A stretch of 64,000 nucleotides of DNA from Oreohelix idahoensis (taxonomy: Eukaryota; Mollusca; Gastropoda; Stylommatophora; Oreohelicidae): assembly GCA_024509875.1 (NCBI GenBank), contig JAMPIV010019853.1, forward strand, positions 44,205-108,204, given 5' to 3'. A program made the translations under genes and the position numbers. Below the pieces are notes generated by a model. That model worked only from the letters and a program-made list of their open reading frames with translations. It made no database searches and was not told the origin of the DNA. Of this stretch, positions 54,326 through 64,000 are shown piece after piece; position 1 is the stretch's first letter, and each line of letters starts with the position of its first letter.

Positions 54326-54656
54326 TGTAGTGAAAATTCGAATACATATATATAAATTAGAACATAAATATAAAGCATAAAGCAAATATATGAAAGAAAG
54401 AAAAATGGTGAAAGACCAGTGCTTTCCCAATAGCGTACGCCTGCGTTGTGGAACGCCATAATGGCTGAACAAGAGATCCCCTTTTTCTATTTCGTCTGCA
54501 TAAACTCTACGTAAAGCCTACACGCGTTTCTAAAAATAAAACTGGTACTGTATTTCTTAGAAGACCTTGATATGCAAACTGCATAATGACCTAGATACAA
54601 TACTAGCATTAATCTAATTATACACACAAAGTTGACCTAGAAAGACAGACGGGCTT

Positions 54657-54702
<46 letters not shown>

Positions 54703-56388
54703 CGGAGGAACGCATGCAGTTGAGCCACTCGCTGTGTGTCGCATCGAAGCCATCTCGCACTTCGTGTATGGCCTGATTTTTTCAAATAAACAGTGTTGCA
54801 AAAACTTAAGATTTAACAAAAGGTCTCGACTCAATCTTAGCTCTTATTGGGAAACATGACATTCTACTGTTTTATGTCTAAGCTCCTGACTTTATTCTGA
54901 CAGTACAGAAGACATCCCCTTAGTATGGAAGTGAACGGTGGTAACAGCAAATACACGACTATCCTAGAAAAATACATATTTTGAACGAAGCCACTTAGCC
55001 CCTTTAAAAGCATATCTTCGGGTTCCTGGAGACTTATGGACAAAGAATATGTACTTAGTTGTCTAAATAGTCTATTAATTAACAAATTATAGCCAAAATA
55101 CTATAGTGGGGTTGACTGACAGCACAAGATCATATCTGCTTATATTTTTTTATGGCATGTTTGGAAAACCCTGCTTTGGGGGAAATGAGGCCGACAAGTT
55201 AGATACGATTTGATTGGCTGTAGTAAAATGTAAGACACAACCTTATTGGTCGAACTGCAAATACAAATTTTGTTGTTAATGGAAACGTGTAGGATGGATA
55301 GTTTTTTTCAAAGGCTCATGTAAACATGGCCTGATTGGTTAGAACGTTAGATATGGTCAAATAGAAGCGTCAGTTCACTGCCATTTTGTGATAATAAATT
55401 CTGTGAAAAGCAAGTACGTTGAGCACAGGCTAAGAATTTTCTAATAAAGGAAAAGCCTGGAAAGCGGCAGATCAAAATTGTGCCAGAATTCATCGCCAGT
55501 CAACGTTACTTGTGTAATATTTCCTTGAATTGTGGGACCGTGGTACTGATGTTAATATAGCAGCACATGGTCTGAGCCTTGCTTGATCCAGAACTCTGGC
55601 AGCAGACTCCTTGTCCAAGATATCGGCCATTGTGGATCTTATAGCAAACTAAGAAGCAAGCGAGCAGAGGATACAGTTTGCCTGCAGCAGCTATTTGAGC
55701 TAAGAAATTGTCCGCACGAACAGAGCTCACCTTTGAATAAAAATCCCCCTGAATTGACTTTTGTATAATAAAGGGGACAGAAACTTTAAAATAGAAACTG
55801 TGAATCCTTCAATAATATTTCCACCAGTGCAGACATATGAAGTCATGGTGACAATCAACAACTTAGCTCTACAAGCCAGTATTACCTCATAGTACTACAT
55901 CACAACACTACACTCATATTATAAGAATATTATATGTCAGGACAAAGATCCTTTGTATAAAATTTTGTACATAACATTGCGTTTCCATTTGATTGTGATT
56001 CCTGATTCACTTTGTAGTCGGATCAGGATATCTCTACATTGAGAAATTCAATACATTTGTTAAATTTTAACCCTTGATTTAATAAGATAAATTTTAGAGT
56101 GTTATGTGTTTGTGACTGTCATATTGTTGTCAATTGTGAGGATCTTAACTTAGATGTTTATCTGGTTGTTGAGTGTTGTGTACTTGCAATTCATCACTAT
56201 CATAACCCTAGACATTAAACGTAGTCATCACAAAATTCAAGAATAAGTCTGATTGAGGTTTAAATGTGGCAGCAAGTAAGGTCCTCTGTAATACACCAAA
56301 CTAATTAGATACAGAGACCTTCACAGCTGATCTCAGTCAGTACACTAAGTCCCCTATAAATATATTTATATAATCCCAACTCACCACA
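54326..56388 (+). repeat. LTR of an A-like element (left arm)
   Basis: Begins TGTAGTGAAAATTCG, comparable to TGTCGTGGAATATTC of element A, and ends CACCACA five bases before a primer-binding site. A (GA)n microsatellite lies inside. The inverted partner is at 59057 to about 61400. Confidence 0.75.
54661..54699 (+). repeat. (GA)n microsatellite
   Basis: About 19 GA units. The opposite arm has an interrupted TC run at 60489-60530, shorter and irregular. Confidence 0.95.
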
Positions 56389-56393
56389 TATAT

Positions 56394-56414
56394 TGGGGAC
56401 CTGGTTTCCGGGAT
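56394..56414 (+). other. Primer-binding site of the A-like element (left arm)
   Basis: TGGGGACCTGGTTTCCGGGA starts five bases after the LTR; mirrored at 59031-59051. Same position and start as in element A. Confidence 0.65.
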
Positions 56415-56600
56415 TTTGAACCTTCTCCTAGCACATATAATTGGGAGTAGTTCACTTCAGGGAATAATAAAAATTTAAAAGGTATTCTTGGTTGGAAAAT
56501 AAATAAGGTTGAGCTCTCAAGTGCTTGTGGTTGTCCTTAGTTTAATTAGTCATAGATAGAATTGTTTGGTTAAACATTGTATAAATTTGCCTGTTAGAAA

Positions 56601-56684
56601 ATGGCAGACCTGGCAAAGTTTCGATCTGCTGCTGCGCAGGCTGCTAAAGAATTGGGAATGGAGGGGCAAATTATGATTGCTTAT
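56601..56684 (+). pseudogene. First 28 codons of A-like gag, interrupted by LTR D (left arm)
   Basis: MADLAKFRSAAAQAAKELG, then EGQIMIAY, equals the start of element A gag. At 56685 the sequence changes to TGTTGCGCAAG, the start of LTR D. The remainder of the 75-codon frame is LTR sequence. Mirrored at 58761-58844. Confidence 0.9.
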
Positions 56685-57425
56685 TGTTGCGCAAGAATGT
56701 CGCAACGTATTCTGTGTACTTTATATTTTTCTTATGCAAAGGGAAATAACTCGTGTAATTGTATGTCACTTTTACTTACAACAGTTTTGGTTTCTTGTTG
56801 GCGTTCGGTTGCCGATAAGTTTGTTTGAGCGATCTTAAGTCATGTCCATATATGGAGCGATCTTAAGTCATGTCCATGTATGGAGCGCTCGTGCCCACTT
56901 TTCTTGATAACATTTGGCAACTTGCAAGGTTTCCGATTCCTACCCTTTTAAGGCTCGATCGAGAAGGTACTATCTTCGTATATTATCTGAACTGTATTCG
57001 AATCGCGCGTTTCTGCGCATGTCTAAGTTTTTGGTTGTTGTCTGAACGGGATTTCCGCCCGCAGTCTGTGGCAGATTCGTTCGAGAGCAAGACGACTGTT
57101 TTGGCAGCGTCTGTGCTTATTCTATCAGGAAATGGAGTCCTCTATACATTGTTTGTTCCTTTGAGATGATATCTCTCTTGTGATTCGAAGCGCCTGGAGG
57201 CGTGTGAGTTATGTGGTTTATTTCCTGAAGAAAAGGTAATGACATTTTGAATAACATTATCGCCATCTTTCGAGATTGACATTATTTGTAGCCTGCTTAT
57301 TGAAGAGTCTACGTTATGAGAAGTTTCTCAGCTCACGAATCACGTACATTGTTATGCATCGGGTTGATGCATGTCCTAAGGACTATTTACTTGTTGAACT
57401 CTGCTGCTTGATCTAGGTTTGATAC
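56685..57425 (+). repeat. Truncated copy of LTR D (left arm)
   Basis: 741 bases identical in arrangement to the first part of the complete LTR D (58760-58020, minus strand). It stops at the palindrome spacer without an LTR end. Confidence 0.85.
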
Positions 57426-58019
57426 TTCCAGGATTCCGTATGACGATGTCTTGGAGAATGCTGTATGTTGATTTCTTGTAGAATATAGCGGGTAAGGGAC
57501 CCCGTGTATGCTGGCACCAGACCAAACCAGCTTATGGCCACCAAATGTTGCGTAATAAATATATGTTGTTGTTGCGTGGTATTTATTATTTGCCACACAA
57601 GGTTGAGGGTGTCATATTTCTTCTACTTGCCAAAGGTAAGGTAATGCTGGCACTTGAAGCGTGGTGTATCACCTTCAGACACCAGGGATGATAAAGGCGT
57701 AATAATATGGTGTCTTTAGTCTGGTATGTATGAATGATGTGAGTGTGGAGTTTAACAGCTACAGTTTCAAACAGGGACGTCACATCGACTCATAACGTAA
57801 AATGTCAAGGAATCTTTGAACAGCAAGTGACGTTTTCATAATGTATTGTGGACGCCACAATGACGAGGTGCATAGACTTTAATATGCAGATATTTTACGT
57901 GTACGGTAGAACAGTCATCATTACATTGACATAGTCAGCACAACCTCAGCAAGACAAGCATCATCTTCTGAAGTACATAATAACAATCCGTGTCCTCAAA
58001 GTTCCTTTAGTCAAAAAAG
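57426..58019. other. Palindrome spacer: rest of LTR D plus its leader
   Basis: 594 bases unique to one copy. 57546-58019 completes LTR D, 57521-57545 is its primer site, and 57426-57520 is leader. Confidence 0.8.
57521..57545 (-). other. Primer-binding site of element D
   Basis: On the minus strand TTTGGTGGCCATAAGCTGG follows the LTR end CGCAACA directly. Element C has TTTGGTGGACC near its LTR end. Confidence 0.6.
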
Positions 58020-58760
58020 GTATCAAACCTAGATCGAGCAGCAGAGTTCAACAAGTAAATAGTCCTTAGGACATGCATCAACCCGATGCATAACAATGTA
58101 CGTGATTCGTGAGCTGAGAAACTTCTCATAACGTAGACTCTTCAATAAGCAGGCTACAAATAATGTCAATCTCGAAAGATGGCGATAATGTTATTCAAAA
58201 TGTCATTACCTTTTCTTCAGGAAATAAACCACATAACTCACACGCCTCCAGGCGCTTCGAATCACAAGAGAGATATCATCTCAAAGGAACAAACAATGTA
58301 TAGAGGACTCCATTTCCTGACAGAATAAGCACAGACGCTGCCAAAACAGTCGTCTTGCTCTCGAACGAATCTGCCACAGACTGCGGGCGGAAATCCCGTT
58401 CAGACAACAACCAAAAACTTAGACATGCGCAGAAACGCGCGATTCGAATACAGTTCAGATAATATACGAAGATAGTACCTTCTCGATCGAGCCTTAAAAG
58501 GGTAGGAATCGGAAACCTTGCAAGTTGCCAAATGTTATCAAGAAAAGTGGGCACGAGCGCTCCATACATGGACATGACTTAAGATCGCTCCATATATCGA
58601 CATGACTTAAGATCGCTCAAACAAACTTATCGGCAACCGAACGCCAACAAGAAACCAAAACTGTTGTAAGTAAAAGTGACATACAATTACACGAGTTATT
58701 TCCCTTTGCATAAGAAAAATATAAAGTACACAGAATACGTTGCGACATTCTTGCGTAACA
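57546..58760 (-). repeat. Complete LTR D (1,215 bp)
   Basis: In minus orientation it starts TGTTACGCAAG (TGTTGCGCAAG in the left arm) and ends TACGCAACA, with matching inverted ends, followed by a primer site. It is inserted in the gag start of the A-like element of the right arm. Coding parts of D are not in the window. Confidence 0.75.
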
Positions 58761-58844
58761 ATAAGCAATCATAATGTGCCCCTTCATTCCCAATTCTTTA
58801 GCAGCCTGCACAGCAGCAGATCGAAACTTTGCCAGGTCTGCCAT
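58761..58844 (-). pseudogene. First 28 codons of A-like gag (right arm)
   Basis: MADLAKFRSAAVQAAKELG, then KGHIMIAY; differs from the left arm by three residues (A12V, E21K, Q23H). Interrupted by the complete LTR D at 58760. Confidence 0.9.
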
Positions 58845-59056
58845 TTTCTAACAGGCAAATTTATACAATGTTTAACCAAACAATTCTATCTATGACTAAT
58901 TAAACTAAGGACAACCACAAGCACTTGAGAGCTCAACCTTCTTTATTTTCCAACCAAGAATACCTTTTAAATTTTTATTATTCCCTGAAGTGAACTACTC
59001 CCAATTATATGTGCTAGGAGAAGGTTCAAAATCCCGGAAACCAGGTCCCCAATATA

Positions 59057-61400
59057 TGTGGTGAGTTGGGATTATATAAATATATTTATAGGAGACTTAG
59101 TGTACTGACTGAGATCAGCTGTGAAGGTCTCTGTATCTAATTAGTTTGGTGTATTACAGAGGACCTTACTTGCTGCCACATTTAAACCTCAATCAGACTT
59201 ATTCTTGAATTTTGTGATGACTACGTTTAATGTCTAGGGTTATGATAGTGATGAATTGTAAGTACACAACACTCAACAACCAGATAAACATCTAAGTTAA
59301 GATCCTCACAATTGACAACAATATGACAGTCACAAACACATAACACTCTAAAATTTATCTTATTAAATCAAGGGTTAAAATTTAACAAATGTATTGAATT
59401 TCTCAATGTAGAGATATCCTGATCCGACTACAAAGTGAATCAGGAATCACAATCAAATGGAAACGCAATGTTATGTACAAAATTTTATACAAAGGATCTT
59501 TGTACTGACATATAATATTCTTATAATATGAGTGTAGTGTTGTGATGTAGTACTATGAGGTAATACTGGCTTGTAGAGCTAAGTTGTTGATTGTCATCAT
59601 GACTTCATATGTCTGCACTGGTGGAAATATTATTGAAGGATTCACAGTTTCTATTTTAAAGTTTCTGTCCCCTTTATTATACAAAAGTCAATTCAGGGGG
59701 ATTTTTATTCAAAGGTGAGCTCTGTTCGTGCGGACAATTTCTTAGCTCAAATAGCAGCTGCAGGCAAACTGTATCCTCTGCTCGCTTGCTTCTTAGTTTG
59801 CTATAAGATCCACAATGGCCGATATCTTGGACAAGGAGTCTGCTGCCAGAGTTCTGGATCAAGCAAGGCTCAGACCATGTGCTGCTATATTAACATCAGT
59901 ACCACGGTCCCACAATTCAAGGAAATAGTACACAAGTAACGTTGACTGGCGATGAATTCTGGCACAATTTTGATCTGCCGCTTTCCAGGCTTTTCCTTTA
60001 TTAGAAAATTCTTAGCCTGTGCTCAACGTACTTGCTTTTCACAGAATTTATTATCACAAAATGGCAGTGAACTGACGCTTCTATTTGACCATATCTAACG
60101 TTCTAACCGATCAGGCCATGTTTACATGAGCCTTTGAAAAAAACTATCCATCCTACACGTTTCCATTAACATTTGCTGTTACTTTCGTTCAACAATTGTA
60201 TTTTTCTAGGATAGTCCGTTCATTTGCTGTTTATCGTATTTCACTTGCTAAGGGGATGTCTCAGTACTGTCAGAAATAAATGTCAGGGCTTAGACATAAA
60301 ACCAGTAGAATGTCATGTTTTCCCAATAAGAGCTAATCATTGAGTCGATCCTTTTTGTTAAATCTTAAGTTTTTTGCAACACTGTTTAGGGTATTGACCC
60401 CAAAACATGCCATACACGAAGTGCGAGATGTCTTTCGATGCGACACACATCTTAAATGTGCTCCAACTGCATGCGTTTCCTCCGTGCATCTCTCTCTCTC
60501 TATCTATCTCTCATCTCTCTCTCTCTCTCTTCTAAGCCCGTACCACCCTGACCTTTCTAGGTCAACTTTGTGTGTATAATTAGATCACCAATGCTAGTAT
60601 TGTATCAAGGGTCATTAGTGGCAGATTTTGCATATCAAGAGTCCTTCAAGAATACAGTACAACCAGTTTTTATTTTTCTAGTCAATCTCGTCGTATTGCT
60701 ATACAGTATACCAGTTTTATTGCAACACGAATAGAAACCAGGGGATGATTCTCAATATGTACTGCTCAGCCATTAATAGTCATGGAGCGTCCCTGAAAGT
60801 TGAGCCACCAACGCAGTAGAATACATGCTATTACAAAAGAGCTAATATTGAGTCGACGCACTCATTTTTCTTTTGTCTAATTTCAGTATTTAAAATATGT
60901 TTGACAAGATATAAATGTTAAAAATCTACGCATAAACACAAATTGCGAGATTTTCTCTATAACTACAGCGGGTAAGCTCATACTGTCTAATGGTTTAACC
61001 GTAAATTCTCTCCGAACGCCTTCTACCAGACAAACTACCTCGTGGGCCGCTATACATGCAACTCTCTCTCACAGCACTCTTACTCTTCTAAGCCCGTTGT
61101 CCCATATATAATGATTACACCATAATGAATGTGTGTATAATAATTAAATAATATAAAGCTACTGTTATGTACAGCCCACTAGTGCATCAATTCAATGCAC
61201 AGTTTGCTATTAAGTATGTTACATAAAAAGAAATAAATAAAATATACCGTATTTTATTTTTAGTGAAATAATAGGCTTAATAGAGTATATAATAGAATAC
61301 GGATACGATGATATTATGAAAAAAAATAAATTTATGTGTTATGACCATATTTATAGTTCCTAGTTAGTTATACACCATGTAATTTTTTTTGGCCAATTTT
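59057..61400 (-). repeat. LTR of an A-like element (right arm)
   Basis: Mirror of 54326-56388: precise from 59057 to 60175, then deleted and degraded. Its outer end (AATTTTCACTACCAAGCTG near 61396) is still recognisable. Confidence 0.7.
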
Positions 61401-61559
61401 CACTACCAAGCTGTATGCCCTGAAGGCCGTAAAGAGGAACCTCCTGCTCCTCCTGCGAGACGTTCCTGATATTACGACGAAAAGCCTAGCTCCCAGTGCA
61501 TGTGTCGAGACGAGAACATTATCAGGCGAAGAAATAGTACAGTTATGCTTTCATAACAA

Positions 61560-62098
61560 AAACACGCAACAAAAAAAAAACACAAAACTTTATACAAAAC
61601 AAAAATCCCAACAAACAAATTGCTCTACTTTTCAACCACCAAAAACAACACAAAAACAAACACAACACACCAATCAAAAATCAAAAAAAACAGCAAATAA
61701 CCAAAACAAAACCAAACCTAAAAAAACATTTTCGACAACAACAGACAAACAAAAACCCCAAACCACAACCACCCCAACAAACAAACAAGCCACAATCAAA
61801 AACAAATCACAAAACACAAAAAACAAAAACAAAGCCATCAACAACAACAAAACCCAAAAACCAAAAAACCCCCAAAAAAAACAAAACAAACAAACCCAAC
61901 CCACCCCAACAACCCCCAAAGTCCAACACAATCACCAAAGGTGGAACACTATTTGCAAACGAACACCTCACTAAAACTTTTCCACATTCACTATTTTTTT
62001 TTTTTTTTATTTTTTTTTTTTTTTTTTTTTTATTTTTTTTTTTTTTTTTGATGAGGTTTTTTTTTTTGTTGGGGGGTGGGGGGGGGTTATTTATTTTT

Positions 62099-62141
<43 letters not shown>

Positions 62142-62179
62142 TTTTTTTTCTTTTTTTGTTTTTTTTTGAAATATGCCTT

Positions 62180-62210
<31 letters not shown>

Positions 62211-62215
62211 CCCCT
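61560..62215. other. Low-complexity A/C-rich then poly-T sequence, probably technical
   Basis: 61561-61930 is almost only A and C. 61990-62215 is long T runs with scattered A and G. The paired position in the left arm has ordinary sequence and is far shorter. Frames here (for example 61674-61931, 62076-62264) are composition artefacts. Confidence 0.8.
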
Positions 62216-64000
62216 CGCTTGCGGGCTTGAGCGTCGCCATATTTTTTCCCCTCGCATAGGTTGAGGTCGCATTAGGTCCCCGCGCCCAAACCACCGGCTT
62301 CTGGTCAAGACCACATGTCCCAACACACGAAGACCCAATGACACCATGTGCCAATGTAGTGGTACTTCTATGTTTTCTGTACACCAAGGACCTCATGACA
62401 TTAAATGTCATGGTCTTCCCTGCTCCAAGACAACATGATCCCTTCCAAAATAAGCCCGGTTTCTAGTCATTTGGGTTGTACAGTCGTAAAAATGTAAACA
62501 CCAAACCAGTTTTATAGTGATGAAGGCACTTTGTGCTGGGAGGGGTTATTTGTTAGATGACAAAAGAAAGTCTGGGATCACTCGATTGCGTAAAGAGATA
62601 CACGTTTAAACAAATACAGGCTGCCCAAGTAAGCAATCTAGTGTGTCAATTTATTGTTTTAATAAAGCACAACAATTTTTGGAATCAAAACTGCACGGGA
62701 AAGGAACATTATTATAAGAATCTGTTATTGCTTAGTATGGTTTGATATATCTTTAAAACATAATGTTGCTTTATTTCGCATTAAAATATGTATAACGCTT
62801 AACTATTACAATTGCTCACAACTTTGTTGTTTCCCTTGCAAGATAATTACCTCCCTTACATGTATTATGCAACATGTTTACATGGTTCATAGGATTCAGA
62901 GTTTAGAGTTTTATTCCAGTCTCTAACACATCATCTGACCCACCTAGAGAAATGTCCAAAATTAGTTTCTATGATATGATATTAAATAACATGCTGCTGT
63001 CATTATGATTAATAAGTTGAAATTACAATTAAATCTAGAGTGTTGAGAACTTAGTTGTCCCAACATCCCATCTTACTAGTAAACTATATATTTCAACAAT
63101 TTAATATTTTAAGTGAGGAACTTCACACATAATAAGCAGAATGTATTTTGAACTTACTGGTTCTGTCAGAGACTTGATTGGAAACTGATTAATACAACTG
63201 GACACAATAATCCAAATCTATATACAATGTTTTTACGATGGCATTACATTTAAAATCTTCACATCAGTTCAAAACGTCACGAAAAGTTATAATAGAAAAT
63301 AAAATCTAAAATAAGGGAAAGGGTTTGAGAGATGGTGAATTTAATAATGACGGTTGTTTGACTAGTAAGGTACTACTGAAGCGGAAGGTAACTCTCACGA
63401 GCTGTGGAAGATCTACTTTAGAAACACTGAGCTCTCTAAAGATCGACCTTGATAAAATGATGTCTGTTTTTCAGGTTTCCGAGTATTTTTTAATTTTAGA
63501 AAGCGTACATCCTGGATGTAAAGTTTTATCTCTGCCAGATAATCTGTTTTCCACAGTCCCCCATCAACAGAGTGGTAGAACATTCAAACTAAATGATGGT
63601 TTTAACAACCGAAATGTCAACTTTGACTTTAAAGAAAAAAAAGGGGGGGTCTCGTTCCTATCTCACACAGTTTTATAATTTTATAGTGTGAATGTTTGTT
63701 AACCGACCTAATTCTGAGTTTTCAGTAGAAAATGAATGGAGGGGGGTGTGTGTGGGAAAAAACCATTAAATCCAGAGGATACTTACACTTTTAAAAATTA
63801 AATAAAATAAAAAATAAACGTAAAAAAAACATATAAGGAGGGGAAAAAAAAACCGGAGGCCTGTCAAACAGCAAATATTATAACAAATAACACACAACAG
63901 AATCGGCCACTGATCCACTCTTCCAGCTAAGCCATTTACTAAAAGTAAACGCTTCATCGACAGAGGTCTTTAGCACAACCCCTCCCCCCCAATTGTCACC

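Larger units (their letters stand above)
52795..57425 (+). repeat. Left arm of a large palindrome
   Basis: Pairs with 58020-64000. From 55270 to 57425 the pairing is gap-free (x pairs with 115445 minus x), with only a few substitutions. Left of that the partner is diverged and altered in length, and the pairing runs to the window end (64000 pairs with 52795). Contains an A-like LTR, its primer site, a gag start and part of LTR D. Confidence 0.95.
58020..64000 (-). repeat. Right arm of the large palindrome
   Basis: Inverse of 52795-57425. 58020-60175 is collinear without gaps. After 60176 it lacks about 255 bases present in the left arm, then has extra, poor-looking stretches (60790-61385, 61520-62540). 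From about 62550 to the window end it again follows the left arm with many small insertions. Confidence 0.93.

Noticed and set aside
56601..56828. 75-codon conserved protein present twice
   Set aside because: It is 28 codons of gag joined to LTR D sequence; conservation is due to the palindrome.
61674..62347. Frames rich in Phe, Lys, Gly and Trp
   Set aside because: Pure composition effects of A/C-rich and poly-T sequence.
1..64000. A multi-gene host pathway or defence system
   Set aside because: Every coding stretch I could identify belongs to a transposable element; no host domain was recognised.

Overview
The window reads as AT-rich, gene-poor animal DNA made almost entirely of transposable elements nested in one another, with minisatellites that in several cases grew inside those elements. 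I found no host protein-coding gene, rRNA or functional tRNA. The mix (Ty3-type LTR elements with integrase ahead of reverse transcriptase, a GIY-YIG Penelope-like element, RTE-like, I-like and L1/Tx1-like LINEs, a hAT relic, tRNA-derived SINEs) fits an invertebrate, probably a lophotrochozoan such as a mollusc. That taxon is inference; nothing here proves it.

Layout. 1-5.8 kb: LTR element A on the minus strand, an internally deleted Gmr1-like Ty3 element. 5.8-11.15 kb: LINE relics and a 57-bp minisatellite. 11.16-26.28 kb: element B, a related minus-strand element flanked by a 5-bp duplication (ATGGT). Its left LTR carries a 3.6-kb Penelope-like element and its right end holds a duplicated leader/LTR. 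B sits inside the reverse-transcriptase frame of an older LINE, which resumes at 26.29 kb, is interrupted again by a short I-like LINE insert (26.33-27.11 kb), and then continues. 27.8-28.5 kb: RTE-like fragment. 28.8-39.6 kb: an L1/Tx1-like LINE split by element C (29.2-36.5 kb, two nearly identical LTRs each holding seven 70-bp repeats, an unrecognised coiled-coil ORF and no pol), by a fragment of a restriction-like-endonuclease LINE (37.3-38.3 kb) and by a SINE (39.2-39.5 kb). 39.57-42.5 kb: a 42-bp minisatellite and an RTE-like LINE. 43.4-45.9 kb: an 81-bp array derived from LINE endonuclease codons, a 246-bp SINE-bearing duplication, a TTAA MITE and a degenerate array. 46-49.75 kb: hAT relic with a 28-bp array, then an I-like LINE. 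50-52.8 kb: short repeats and a possible LTR.

52.8-64 kb is a large palindrome. Its inner part pairs base for base about coordinate 57,722 (position x pairs with 115,445 minus x). Each arm carries an A-like LTR, its primer-binding site and the first 28 gag codons, interrupted by a third type of LTR (D). Only the right arm keeps D complete, with its primer-binding site in the 594-bp spacer, so the left arm looks like a fold-back copy. The outer right arm decays into A/C-rich and poly-T sequence that looks technical.

These pieces do not work together as a pathway. Their value is as a stratified insertion record, as evidence for integrase-first Ty3 elements here, and for a possibly undescribed pol-less LTR element (C). 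Frame breaks at homopolymer runs, mainly in C, suggest an incompletely polished long-read assembly.
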